Shown: piece by piece, positions 37,904-47,405 of the stretch
Position numbering within the stretch: the first letter of the stretch is position 1
How the letters are laid out: each line of letters starts with the position of its first letter
From: Stenotrophomonas sp. 364
GTDB lineage: Bacteria; Pseudomonadota; Gammaproteobacteria; Xanthomonadales; Xanthomonadaceae
Reading direction: 5' to 3'
Length of the DNA stretch: 64,000 nt
NCBI RefSeq assembly: GCF_009832905.1
Contig: NZ_CP047135.1
Location: forward strand, 3,946,001-4,010,000
Translations under genes and position numbers: made by a program
Notes under the pieces: model-generated
Databases searched by the model: none
The model's input: only the letters and a program-made list of their open reading frames with translations
What the model was told of the DNA's origin: nothing

Positions 37904-39238
37904 TCAAGCCCCCGCCGCAGGCGCCACCACCGCCGTCCCGTTGAGATAATCCAGACTCACCTGCAGCAACGCCCGCAAGCCCACATCCAGCGCCTTCTCA
38001 TCCAGCAGGAACTTCGGCGAATGGTTCGCCGGCGCCGTCGCCGGATCGATCCCCTCGCTCGTCGACCCCACGAAGAAGAACAGCCCCGGCACCTCCTTGG
38101 CGTACAGCGAAAAATCCTCCGCCCCCATCTGCAGCGGCGGCTCGTACACATTGTCCTTGCCCACCACCGCCTGCAGACTCGGCAACATCCGCGCCGTCAG
38201 CGCCGGATCGTTCACCGTCGCCGGATTGCCCTCGGACTCGTAGATCTCCGTCACCGCCTTCGCCCCATGCGCCGCCGCCGTATGCTCGGCCACGTTGCGC
38301 AGGTCCGCGAAAATCTGCTGCCGCATCCCCTCGTCGAACGTCCGGATCGTCCCCACCATCTCCACCTCGTCGGGAATGATGTTGTAGCGGATACCGCCCT
38401 TGATCGCCCCGAACGTCAGCACCGCCGGCTGCTTGGACAGATTCGCCCGCCGGCTCACGATCGTCTGCGCCGTCCCCACCAGGTCGGCCGTCGCCACGAT
38501 CGGGTCCACCCCGTTCCACGGCGCCGACCCGTGCGTCTGCCGCCCGATCACCTTGATCCCGAACCGGTCCGACGCCGCCATCAACGGCCCGCCGCGCACC
38601 GCGATCTGCCCCGCCGGCACGCTCGAAAACACATGCAGCCCGAACACCGCCTCCGGCTTGAAATCGGCAAACAGCCCCTCCTTCAGCATCAACGCCGCAC
38701 CGCCCTCTTCCGGCGGCGGCGCCCCTTCCTCGGAGGGCTGGAAGATCAGCATCACCTCGCCCGGCAGGTTCGCCTGCATCTTCACCAGCGCATCGGCCAC
38801 CCCCAGCAGCGTGGCCGTATGTGCATCGTGCCCGCAGGCATGCATCACCCCCACCGGCTCGCCGCGGTAGGTACTGGTCGCCTTGGAGGCGAACGGCAGC
38901 CCCGTCTGCTCGGTCACCGGCAGCGCGTCCATGTCCGCCCGCAGCGCGATCCGCGGACCCGGCTTGCCGCCCTTGATGATCGCCACCACGCCATGGTGGG
39001 CGATCCCGGTTTTCGGTTTCAGCCCCATCGCGCGCAACTGCTCGGCCACCTTGGCCGACGTCCGCTCCTCACGGTTGGACAGCTCCGGGTGCTGGTGGAA
39101 ATCGCGCCGCCAGTCGACCACCTTGGCCTTCAGCCGGGTGGCCGCCGCCGTCACTTCCGGGCGCTCGGCGGGGGTGGCCGCGGCCAGCGCGGGGCAGGCA
39201 AGCAGCAGGGCGGACAGCAGCAGCGACAGACGGGGCAT
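37904..39238 (-). CDS. Exported M20-family amidohydrolase/peptidase
   Basis: A metal-dependent hydrolase of the aminoacylase/hippurate hydrolase type, with 444 residues. The signal peptide (LSLLLSALLLACPALAAA) places it in the periplasm or outside. The metal-binding motifs are MHACGHDAHTA, QPSEEGAPPPEEGG, GLHVFSSVPAG and the C-terminal His in PANHSPKFLLDEKAL. The insert PPPEEGGAALM marks the AMA/HipO subfamily, which removes acyl groups from amino acids. The ATG at 39238 is chosen because it begins the signal peptide; the frame upstream is not protein-like. It is divergent from the efflux operon. Confidence 0.92.
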   Translation of the reverse strand: MPRLSLLLSALLLACPALAAATPAERPEVTAAATRLKAKVVDWRRDFHQHPELSNREERTSAKVAEQLRAMGLKPKTGIAHHGVVAIIKGGKPGPRIALRADMDALPVTEQTGLPFASKATSTYRGEPVGVMHACGHDAHTATLLGVADALVKMQANLPGEVMLIFQPSEEGAPPPEEGGAALMLKEGLFADFKPEAVFGLHVFSSVPAGQIAVRGGPLMAASDRFGIKVIGRQTHGSAPWNGVDPIVATADLVGTAQTIVSRRANLSKQPAVLTFGAIKGGIRYNIIPDEVEMVGTIRTFDEGMRQQIFADLRNVAEHTAAAHGAKAVTEIYESEGNPATVNDPALTARMLPSLQAVVGKDNVYEPPLQMGAEDFSLYAKEVPGLFFFVGSTSEGIDPATAPANHSPKFLLDEKALDVGLRALLQVSLDYLNGTAVVAPAAGA

Positions 39239-39464
39239 TGCACATCTCCACGGACGAACAGGACGGTCGAACCTGAATGTAGGGCATCGGCGCACTTGCT
39301 GCTGTAACTTTCTGCCCCTGCAGGCGTTCATTCATGGAACCCGGCCGGTCACATCCGGTCTGACCGCCCGTCCCATCCGTCATGCATGAAAGCTCCCGGG
39401 CGACGGGTATGCTTTGCACCAGCCATTTGGGCCCTGCCCTCCGCCAGCCTCAGGAGTTAGATGA

Positions 39465-40712
39465 ATGTCGCGTTTCTGGAAGATCGTGCTGCTGGTGGTC
39501 GCAGTGCTGGTGGTGGGTTTCATCGGGGTGCGCATGCTCGGCGGCGGCAAGAAGGGCAACGCGGACACCACCGCCGCCAGTGCCGGCAAGGAAGGCCAGG
39601 AGCGCAACGCCGGCCCGGTCCCGGTGACCGTGGTCGATGCCGCCCGCCAGGACGTGCCGGTCTACGCCAGCGCGCTGGGCACCGTGGCGGCGATGAACAC
39701 CGTCACCGTCAGCCCCCAGGTCGGCGGCCAGCTGATCAGCATCAACTTCAAGGAAGGCCAGGAAGTCCAGAAGGGCGACGTGTTGGCCCAGATCGACCCG
39801 CGCACCCTGCAGGCCAGCTTCGATGAAGCCGCCGCGGCCAAGCGCCAGAACCAGGCGCAGCTGGCCACCGCACGCTCCAACTACCAGCGCTCCAATTCGC
39901 CGGAGTACCGCCAGTACGTGGCCAAGACCGACCTGGACACCCAGCGCAACCAGGTGGCCCAGTTCGAAAGCGCGGTCGCCGCCAACGACGCCAGCATGCG
40001 CGCCGCCCAGGTGCAGCTGCAGTACACCAAGGTCACCGCCCCGATCTCCGGCATTGCCGGCATCCGCGCGGTGGACGCCGGCAACATCGTCAGCGCCGGC
40101 ACCGCGCTGGTCACCCTGACCCAGATCCACCCCATCCACGTGGTCTTCAACCTGCCCGAGCGCCAGCTGCCCGACGTGCGCCAGGCCCAGAAAGCCGGAC
40201 CGGTCACCATCGCCGCGCTCGACCGCAACGATTCCCACGTGCTCACCGACGGCGGCACCCTGGACGTGGTGGACAACCAGATCAGCAGCGACAGCGGCAC
40301 CTTCCGCGCCCGTGCGCTGTTCAACAACAGCGACAACAGCCTGTGGCCGGGCCAGTTCGTCAACGTGCGCATGCAGCTGCGCACCATCGCCGGTGGCGTG
40401 GTGATCCCCACCCAGGCAGTGATGCGCGGCCCGGACGGCGAGTACGTTTACATCGTCAAGCCCGACAGCACCGTGGCCATGCAGACGGTCAAGAGCGGCG
40501 TGGAAGTGGGCGACAGCAATGTGCAGATCACCGAGGGGCTCAAGGGCGGCGAACGCGTGGTCAGCGAAGGCCAGTTCCGGCTCAAGCCGGGCAGCAAGGT
40601 CACCGCGCTCAAGCCGGGTGAAACCCCGGCGCCGCCGACCGACGCCGAGCTCAAGGCCGCCGCCCAGCAGGACAAGGGCGGTGGTGGCCGCCGCGGTGGC
40701 GGTCCGCGCTGA
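39465..40712 (+). CDS. smeI: RND efflux periplasmic adaptor (SmeI/MdtA-like)
   Basis: Membrane-fusion subunit connecting the inner-membrane pump to the outer membrane. The 415 residues start with an N-terminal anchor (IVLLVVAVLVVGFIGVRML). The biotinyl/lipoyl-like half motifs (VSPQVGGQLISINFKEGQEV, QVQLQYTKVTAPISGIAGIR) follow, then a beta-barrel and a C-terminal Gly/Arg-rich tail (GGGGRRGGGPR). AGGAG stands 8 bases before the ATG. It is followed by two RND genes, the layout of mdtABC and of the Stenotrophomonas smeIJK operon. No outer-membrane channel gene follows. Confidence 0.88.
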   Translation: MSRFWKIVLLVVAVLVVGFIGVRMLGGGKKGNADTTAASAGKEGQERNAGPVPVTVVDAARQDVPVYASALGTVAAMNTVTVSPQVGGQLISINFKEGQEVQKGDVLAQIDPRTLQASFDEAAAAKRQNQAQLATARSNYQRSNSPEYRQYVAKTDLDTQRNQVAQFESAVAANDASMRAAQVQLQYTKVTAPISGIAGIRAVDAGNIVSAGTALVTLTQIHPIHVVFNLPERQLPDVRQAQKAGPVTIAALDRNDSHVLTDGGTLDVVDNQISSDSGTFRARALFNNSDNSLWPGQFVNVRMQLRTIAGGVVIPTQAVMRGPDGEYVYIVKPDSTVAMQTVKSGVEVGDSNVQITEGLKGGERVVSEGQFRLKPGSKVTALKPGETPAPPTDAELKAAAQQDKGGGGRRGGGPR

Positions 40713-40800
40713 GCGCGCCCGCCTGACGTTCCCGACGCCGGCCCGCTGGCCGGCGTCTGCCCGCTTCAACGCCGCATGACGTAACAGCAAGGATCCGCCC

Positions 40801-43800
40801 GTGGGCTTTTCGACGATCTTCATCCGCCGCCCGATCGCCACCTCGCTGTTGATGGCGGGCCTGCTGCTGCTCGGCATCCTCGGCTACCGCCAGCTGCCGG
40901 TGTCGGCGCTGCCGGAGATCGACGCGCCCAGCCTGGTGGTGACCACCCAGTACCCGGGTGCGAATGCCACCACCATGGCCTCGCTGGTGACCACCCCGCT
41001 GGAGCGCCAGTTCGGACAGATCTCCGGGCTGGAGATCATGACCTCCGATTCGTCGGCCGGCCTGTCCACAATCATCCTGCAGTTCTCGATGGACCGCGAT
41101 ATCGACATCGCCGCCCAGGACGTACAGGCCGCGATCCGCCAGGCCACGCTGCCCTCCTCGCTGCCCTACCAGCCGGTCTACAACCGGGTGAACCCGGCCG
41201 ACGCGGCCATCGTCACCCTCAAGCTCACCTCCGACACGCGCCCGCTGCGCGAGGTCAACAACTACGCCGACTCCATCCTGGCCCAGCGCCTGTCGCAGGT
41301 GCAGGGCGTGGGCCTGGTCTCCATCGCCGGCAACGTGCGCCCGGCCGTGCGCATCCAGGTCAACCCGGCGCAGCTGTCCAACATGGGCCTGACCCTGGAA
41401 GAACTGCGCAGCGCGCTGACCCAGGCCAACGTCAACGCGCCCAAGGGCTCGCTCAACGGCAAGACCCAGTCCTATTCGATCGGCACCAACGACCAGCTGA
41501 CCAGCGCCGCCGAGTACCGCGACACCATCATCAGCTACAAGAACGGCCGCCCGGTGCGGTTGTCGGACGTGGCCAACGTGGTCGATGGCGTGGAGAACGA
41601 CCAGCTGGCCGCCTGGGCCGATGGCAAGCCGGCGGTGCTGCTGGAAGTGCGCCGCCAGCCGGGCGCCAACATCGTGCAGACCGTCGAGCGCATCCGCGCC
41701 TTGATCCCGCAGCTGCAGAACGTGCTGCCGGCCGACGTGCACCTGGAGATCTTCTCCGACCGTACCGAGACCATCCGCGCCTCGGTGCATGAAGTGCAGT
41801 TCACCCTGATCCTCACCATCTGCCTGGTGGTGGCGGTGATCTTCGTGTTCCTGCGCCGGCTGTGGGCCACCATCATTCCCTCGGTGGCGGTGCCGCTGTC
41901 GCTGGCCGGCACCTTCGGGGTGATGGCCTTTGCCGGCATGTCGCTGGACAACCTGTCGCTGATGGCGCTGGTGGTGGCCACCGGCTTCGTGGTCGACGAC
42001 GCGATCGTGATGATCGAGAACATCGTGCGCTACATCGAACAGGGCAAGAGCGGCCCGGAAGCGGCCGAGATCGGTGCGCGCCAGATCGGCTTCACCGTGC
42101 TGTCGCTGACCATCTCGCTGGTGGCCGTGTTCCTGCCGCTGCTGCTGATGCCCGGCGTGACCGGACGCCTGTTCCACGAGTTCGCCTGGGTGCTGAGCAT
42201 CGCGGTGACCTTGTCGATGCTGATCTCGCTGACGCTCACCCCGATGATGTGCGCCTACCTGCTCAAGCCCGACGCGCTGCCCGAAGGCGAAGACGCCCAC
42301 GAGCGCGCGGCGGCGGCCGGCAAGGAAAACCTGTGGACGCGCACCGTGGGGGCCTACGAGCGCAGCCTGGACTGGGTGCTGGACCACCAACGCATGACCC
42401 TGGCGGTGGCCGCCGGCGCGTTGGTGCTCACGGTGCTGCTGTACGTGGTGATCCCCAAGGGCCTGCTGCCCGAGCAGGACACCGGCCTGATCACCGGCGT
42501 GGTCCAGGCCGACCAGAACATCGCCTTCCCGCAGATGGAACAGCGCACCAAGGCCGTGGCCGAGGCGCTGCGCAAGGACCCGGCGGTGACTGGCGTGTCG
42601 GCCTTCATCGGCGCCGGCAGCATGAACCCCACCCTCAACCAGGGCCAGCTGTCGATCGTGCTCAAGGAGCGCGGCGACCGCGACGGGCTGGATGAGATCC
42701 TGCCGCGCCTGCAGCAGGCCGTGGCCGGTATTCCCGGCGTGGCGCTGTACCTCAAGCCGGTGCAGGACGTCACCCTGGACACCCGCGTGGCCGCCACCGA
42801 GTACCAGTACTCGCTGTCGGACGTGGACAGCGCGCAGGTCGCGCTGCAGGCCACCCGCCTCACCGAAGCGCTGCGCCAGCGCCCGGAACTGGCCGACGTG
42901 GACAACAACCTGTCCAACCAGGGCCGTGCGCTGGAACTGACCATCGACCGCGACAAGGCCAGCGTGCTGGGCGTGCCGATGCAGACCATCGACGACACCC
43001 TGTACGACGCGTTCGGCCAGCGCCAGATCTCCACCATCTTCACCGAGCTCAACCAGTACCGCGTGGTGCTGGAAGTGGCCCCGGAATTCCGCACCAGCAC
43101 CGCGCTGATGAACCAGCTGGCGGTGGCCTCCAACGGCGCCGGCGCGCTGACCGGCAGCAACGCCACCAACTTCGGCCAGGTCAGCTCGTCCAACTCGTCC
43201 ACCGCCACCGGCATCGGTGCGCAGAACACCGGAATTCCGGTGGGCGCGGGCAACATCATCCCGCTGGCGGCGCTGGCCGAGGGCAAGATCACCAGCACCC
43301 CGCTGGTGGTGAGCCACCAGCAGCAGCTGCCTGCGGTGACGGTGTCCTTCAACATCGCCCCGGGGTATTCGCTTTCCGACGCGGTCAAGGCCATCGAAGA
43401 GACCAAGGCCGGCCTGGACATGCCCTCGCAGGTGCATGCGCAGTTCATCGGCAAGGCCGCCGAATTCACCGGCAGCCAGACCGACGTGGTGTGGCTGCTG
43501 CTGGCCTCGCTGGTGCTGATCTACATCGTGCTGGGCGTGCTGTATGAAAGCTACATCCACCCCTTCACCATCATCTCAACCCTGCCCCCGGCCGGCGTCG
43601 GTGCGCTGCTGGCATTGATGGTGTGCGGGCTGCCGCTGTCAGTGGACGGCATCGTCGGCATCGTGCTGCTGATCGGCATCGTCAAGAAGAACGGCATCAT
43701 GATGGTCGACTTCGCCATCGAAGCGCGCCGCGCCGGTGCCAACGCACACGACGCGATCCGCCGTGCCTGCCTGCTGCGCTTCCGCCCGATCATGATGACC

Positions 43801-44031
43801 ACCGCCGCAGCCATGCTCGGCGCGCTGCCGCTGGCACTGGGCACCGGCATCGGCTCGGAACTGCGCCGCCCGCTGGGCATTGCCATCGTCGGCGGCCTGC
43901 TGCTGTCGCAGTTGGTCACCCTGTACACCACGCCGGTGATCTACCTGTACATGGAACGCTTCTCCGAGTGGATGCGCGAGCGCCGCGAGCAGCGCGCGCT
44001 GCGCCACGCCAGCGCCCAGGACCGCGCATGA
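40801..44031 (+). CDS. smeJ: RND efflux transporter, first (SmeJ/MdtB-like)
   Basis: A proton-driven drug exporter of the inner membrane with 1076 residues. It begins with the typical FIRRPIATSLLMAGLLLLG. The TM4 acidic pair is Asp399-Asp400 (GFVVDDAIVMIEN), and the TM10 Lys region is LLIGIVKKNGIMMVDFA. The two large periplasmic loops are of normal size. Translation starts at GTG 40801 with AAGGA 7 bases upstream. In the MdtBC family two different RND proteins form a mixed trimer, and the partner follows directly. Confidence 0.88.
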   Translation: MGFSTIFIRRPIATSLLMAGLLLLGILGYRQLPVSALPEIDAPSLVVTTQYPGANATTMASLVTTPLERQFGQISGLEIMTSDSSAGLSTIILQFSMDRDIDIAAQDVQAAIRQATLPSSLPYQPVYNRVNPADAAIVTLKLTSDTRPLREVNNYADSILAQRLSQVQGVGLVSIAGNVRPAVRIQVNPAQLSNMGLTLEELRSALTQANVNAPKGSLNGKTQSYSIGTNDQLTSAAEYRDTIISYKNGRPVRLSDVANVVDGVENDQLAAWADGKPAVLLEVRRQPGANIVQTVERIRALIPQLQNVLPADVHLEIFSDRTETIRASVHEVQFTLILTICLVVAVIFVFLRRLWATIIPSVAVPLSLAGTFGVMAFAGMSLDNLSLMALVVATGFVVDDAIVMIENIVRYIEQGKSGPEAAEIGARQIGFTVLSLTISLVAVFLPLLLMPGVTGRLFHEFAWVLSIAVTLSMLISLTLTPMMCAYLLKPDALPEGEDAHERAAAAGKENLWTRTVGAYERSLDWVLDHQRMTLAVAAGALVLTVLLYVVIPKGLLPEQDTGLITGVVQADQNIAFPQMEQRTKAVAEALRKDPAVTGVSAFIGAGSMNPTLNQGQLSIVLKERGDRDGLDEILPRLQQAVAGIPGVALYLKPVQDVTLDTRVAATEYQYSLSDVDSAQVALQATRLTEALRQRPELADVDNNLSNQGRALELTIDRDKASVLGVPMQTIDDTLYDAFGQRQISTIFTELNQYRVVLEVAPEFRTSTALMNQLAVASNGAGALTGSNATNFGQVSSSNSSTATGIGAQNTGIPVGAGNIIPLAALAEGKITSTPLVVSHQQQLPAVTVSFNIAPGYSLSDAVKAIEETKAGLDMPSQVHAQFIGKAAEFTGSQTDVVWLLLASLVLIYIVLGVLYESYIHPFTIISTLPPAGVGALLALMVCGLPLSVDGIVGIVLLIGIVKKNGIMMVDFAIEARRAGANAHDAIRRACLLRFRPIMMTTAAAMLGALPLALGTGIGSELRRPLGIAIVGGLLLSQLVTLYTTPVIYLYMERFSEWMRERREQRALRHASAQDRA

Positions 44032-44065
44032 ACCGCTGCTGCCCGTGCACGCCGAAGGCGTCGGC

Positions 44066-47000
44066 ATGAACATTTCCGGCCCCTTCATCCGCCGCCCGAT
44101 CGGCACCGCGCTGCTGGCCATCGGCCTGTTCGTGGTTGGCCTGTTCTGCTACCTGAAACTGGGCGTATCGGCGCTGCCGAACATCCAGATTCCGGTGATC
44201 TTCGTGCACGCCAGCCAGTCCGGCGCGGACGCCACCACCATGGCCTCCACGGTCACCGCGCCGCTGGAACGCCACCTGGGCCAGCTGCCCGGCGTGGATC
44301 AGATGCGCTCGTCCAGCTCCGAAGGCAGCTCGCTGGTCTTCATGATCTTCCAGAGCGGGGTCGACATCGACTCGGCCGCACTGGACGTGCAGACCGCGAT
44401 CAATTCGGCCCAGGCCGACCTGCCGTCCGGGCTCGGCTCGCCGATGTTCCAGAAGGCCAACCCCAACGACGACCCGGTGATCGCCATCGCGCTCACCTCG
44501 CAGACCCAGTCGGCCGACGAGCTGTACAACGTCGCCGACTCGCTGCTGGCCCAGCGCATCCGCCAGATCAGCGGGGTGTCCTCGGTGGATATCGCCGGTG
44601 CGTCCACGCCGGCGGTGCGGGTGGACGTGAACCTGCGCCTGCTCAACGCGCTCAACCTCACCCCCGATGACCTGCGCAACGCGGTACGCGCGGCCAACGT
44701 GACCTCGCCCACCGGTTTCCTCACCGACGGCAACACCACCACCGCGATCATCGCCAACGACTCGGTGGCGCGCGCCGCCGACTTCGCCAACCTGGTCATC
44801 AAGACCCAGGACGATGGCCGGGTGATCCGCCTCAAGGACGTGGCCAACGTCTACGACGGCCAGCAGGACGCCTACCAGGCCGCGTGGTTCGACCACAAAC
44901 CGGCGGTGGTGATGTATGTGTTCACCCGCGCCGGCGCCAACATCGTGGAGACCGTGGACCGGGTCAAGGCGCAGATCCCGATGCTGCGCGACTACCTGCA
45001 GCCTGGCACGGTGATGACCCCGTACTTCGACCGCACCCCGACCATCCGCTCGTCGCTGCACGAAGTGCAGATCACCTTGCTGATCAGCCTGGCGATGGTG
45101 ATCCTGACCATGGCGCTGTTCCTGCGCCGGCTGGCGCCGACCCTGATCGCGGCGGTCACCGTGCCGTTGTCGCTGGCCGGCGCGGCGCTGGTGATGTACG
45201 TGTTCGGCTTCACCCTGAACAACCTGAGCCTGCTGGCGCTGGTGATCGCGATCGGGTTCGTGGTCGACGATGCGATCGTGGTGATCGAAAACGTCATGCG
45301 CCATCTCGACGAAGGCATGCCCCGCATGCAGGCCGCACTGACCGGCGCGCGCGAGATCGGCTTCACCATCGTCTCCATCACCGCCTCGCTGGTGGCGGTA
45401 TTCATCCCGCTGCTGTTTGCCAGCGGCATGGTGGGCGCGTTCTTCCGCGAGTTCACCATCACCCTGGTGGCGGCGATCGTGGTGTCGATGATCGTCTCGC
45501 TCACGCTCACCCCGGCGCTGTGCAGTCGCTTCCTGAGCGCGCACGCCGAGCCGGACAAGCCCTCGCGGATCGGCCGCTTCCTGGACGCCGCGCACGACCG
45601 CATGCTGCGCGTGTACACGGTCTGCCTGGACTTCTCGCTGCGCCACGCCCTGCTGCTGTCGCTCACCCCGATCCTGCTGATCGTGGCCACGGTGATGCTG
45701 GGCGGGGCGGTAAAGAAGGGTTCGTTCCCGGCCCAGGACACCGGCCTGATCTGGGGCCGCGCCAACTCCAGCGCCACGGTGTCCTTCGAGGACATGGTCA
45801 ACCGCCAGCGCCGCATCACCGACATGCTGATGGCCGACCCGGCGGTGAAGACCGTGGGCGTGCGCCTGGGCAGTGGCCGCCAGGGCTCCAGCGCGCAGTT
45901 CAACGTGCAGCTGAAGACCCGCAAGGAAGGCCGCAAGGAAACCACCGCGCTGGCGCTGGCACGGCTGAGCGCCAAGGCCGACCGCTATCCCGACCTGCAG
46001 CTGCGCCTGCGCGCGATCCAGGATCTGCCCAGCGACGGCGGTGGCGGCAACAGCCAAGGCGCGCAATACCGCGTGTCGCTGCAGGGCAATGACCTGGCCC
46101 AGTTGCAGGAATGGCTGCCCAAGGTGCAGGCCGCGCTGAAGAAGAATCCGAAACTGCGCGACGTGGGCACCGACGTGGACACCGCCGGGCTGCGCCAGAA
46201 CGTGGTGATCGACCGTGCCAAGGCCGCGCGCCTGGGCGTGTCGGTGGGTGCGATCGACGGCGCGCTGTACGGCGCGTTCGGCCAGCGCCAGATCTCCACC
46301 ATCTACTCGGATATCAACCAGTACAGCGTGGTGGTCAACGCATTGCCCGAACAGACCGCCACCCCGCGTGCGCTGGATGAGATCTACGTGCGTGCCGGCA
46401 ACGGCGAGATGATCCCGCTGACCGCCGTGGCGCATCAGGTGCCCGGGCTGGCACCGCCGCAGATCACCCATGAAAACCAGTACACCACGATGGACCTGAG
46501 CTACAACCTGGCCCCGGGCGTGAGCACCGGCGAGGGCGAGGCGATCATCAAGTCCACCGTGGACGGCCTGCGCCTGCCCGGCGACATCCGCATCAGCGAT
46601 GGCGGCGGCTTCAACGTGCAGCTCAATCCGAACTCGATGCTGATCCTGGTGCTGGCCGCCATCATCACCGTGTACCTGGTGCTGGGCATGCTGTACGAAA
46701 GCCTGGTGCACCCGGTAACGATCCTGTCCACGCTGCCGGCCGCAGGCGTAGGCGCGCTGCTGGCGTTGTTCGTGACCAACACCGAGCTGTCGGTGATTTC
46801 GATGATCGCGCTGGTGCTGCTGATCGGCATCGTCAAGAAGAACGCGATCATGATGATCGACTTCGCGGTGGTGGCCCAGCGCGAGCACGGCAAGAGCCCG
46901 CACGATGCGGTGCGCGAGGCCAGCATCGTGCGCTTCCGCCCGATCATGATGACCACCATGGTGGCGATCCTGGCCGCGGTACCGCTGGCCATCGGCCTGG

Positions 47001-47191
47001 GCGAAGGCTCCGAACTGCGCCGCCCGCTGGGCATCGCGATGATCGGCGGCCTGCTGTTCTCGCAGAGCCTGACCCTGCTGAGCACGCCGGCGCTGTACGT
47101 GATCTTCTCGTGCCTGCGCGAGCGCTGGGTCAACCGCCGTACGCGCCGCCGCGAACGGCGCGCATTGAAGCGCAGCGCCCTCGCCCGCTAG
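44066..47191 (+). CDS. smeK: RND efflux transporter, second (SmeK/MdtC-like)
   Basis: The second RND pump protein of the operon, of about 1041 residues. FIRRPIGTALLAIGLFVVGL opens the first helix. The proton-relay Asp pair is residues 401-402 in GFVVDDAIVVIENVM, and TM10 has LLIGIVKKNAIMMIDFA. The start at 44066 (MNISGPFIRRP) matches the family better than the upstream ATG at 44045. It ends in a basic tail (RRTRRRERRALKR). Together with SmeI and SmeJ it should export drugs or bile-salt-like compounds, as reported for MdtABC/SmeIJK pumps. Confidence 0.88.
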   Translation: MNISGPFIRRPIGTALLAIGLFVVGLFCYLKLGVSALPNIQIPVIFVHASQSGADATTMASTVTAPLERHLGQLPGVDQMRSSSSEGSSLVFMIFQSGVDIDSAALDVQTAINSAQADLPSGLGSPMFQKANPNDDPVIAIALTSQTQSADELYNVADSLLAQRIRQISGVSSVDIAGASTPAVRVDVNLRLLNALNLTPDDLRNAVRAANVTSPTGFLTDGNTTTAIIANDSVARAADFANLVIKTQDDGRVIRLKDVANVYDGQQDAYQAAWFDHKPAVVMYVFTRAGANIVETVDRVKAQIPMLRDYLQPGTVMTPYFDRTPTIRSSLHEVQITLLISLAMVILTMALFLRRLAPTLIAAVTVPLSLAGAALVMYVFGFTLNNLSLLALVIAIGFVVDDAIVVIENVMRHLDEGMPRMQAALTGAREIGFTIVSITASLVAVFIPLLFASGMVGAFFREFTITLVAAIVVSMIVSLTLTPALCSRFLSAHAEPDKPSRIGRFLDAAHDRMLRVYTVCLDFSLRHALLLSLTPILLIVATVMLGGAVKKGSFPAQDTGLIWGRANSSATVSFEDMVNRQRRITDMLMADPAVKTVGVRLGSGRQGSSAQFNVQLKTRKEGRKETTALALARLSAKADRYPDLQLRLRAIQDLPSDGGGGNSQGAQYRVSLQGNDLAQLQEWLPKVQAALKKNPKLRDVGTDVDTAGLRQNVVIDRAKAARLGVSVGAIDGALYGAFGQRQISTIYSDINQYSVVVNALPEQTATPRALDEIYVRAGNGEMIPLTAVAHQVPGLAPPQITHENQYTTMDLSYNLAPGVSTGEGEAIIKSTVDGLRLPGDIRISDGGGFNVQLNPNSMLILVLAAIITVYLVLGMLYESLVHPVTILSTLPAAGVGALLALFVTNTELSVISMIALVLLIGIVKKNAIMMIDFAVVAQREHGKSPHDAVREASIVRFRPIMMTTMVAILAAVPLAIGLGEGSELRRPLGIAMIGGLLFSQSLTLLSTPALYVIFSCLRERWVNRRTRRRERRALKRSALAR

Positions 47192-47225
47192 GTACCGACC
47201 GTGGGTCGGTGCCCCCGGTCGGTAC
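47191..47225. repeat. REP-like palindrome after smeK
   Basis: GGTACCGACCGTGGGTCGGT followed by GCCCCCGGTCGGTACG. A shorter copy, GTGCCGACCGTGGGTCGG, occurs at 8052-8069 between ftsE and rhlB. Confidence 0.7.
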
Positions 47226-47405
47226 GCCACGGTTTGACGCCACGCAACAAAACGCGAACAATTCGCATCCAGCCACGGTCCTGCATCCCCTTCGCGGTGC
47301 CCCCGCTGCCGGGTTCCCGGCCAGCCAGCGCGATCCAGCCATCGACTCTCCCCCGCCATCTGTAGATCGCGGACGGCGTTGTGCTGTCCGCCAAGGAACC
47401 CATCG

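Noticed and set aside
40651..43560. A 969-residue minus-strand frame opposite smeJ
   Set aside because: An antisense shadow of the RND gene, with His/Gln/Gly-rich nonsense composition.
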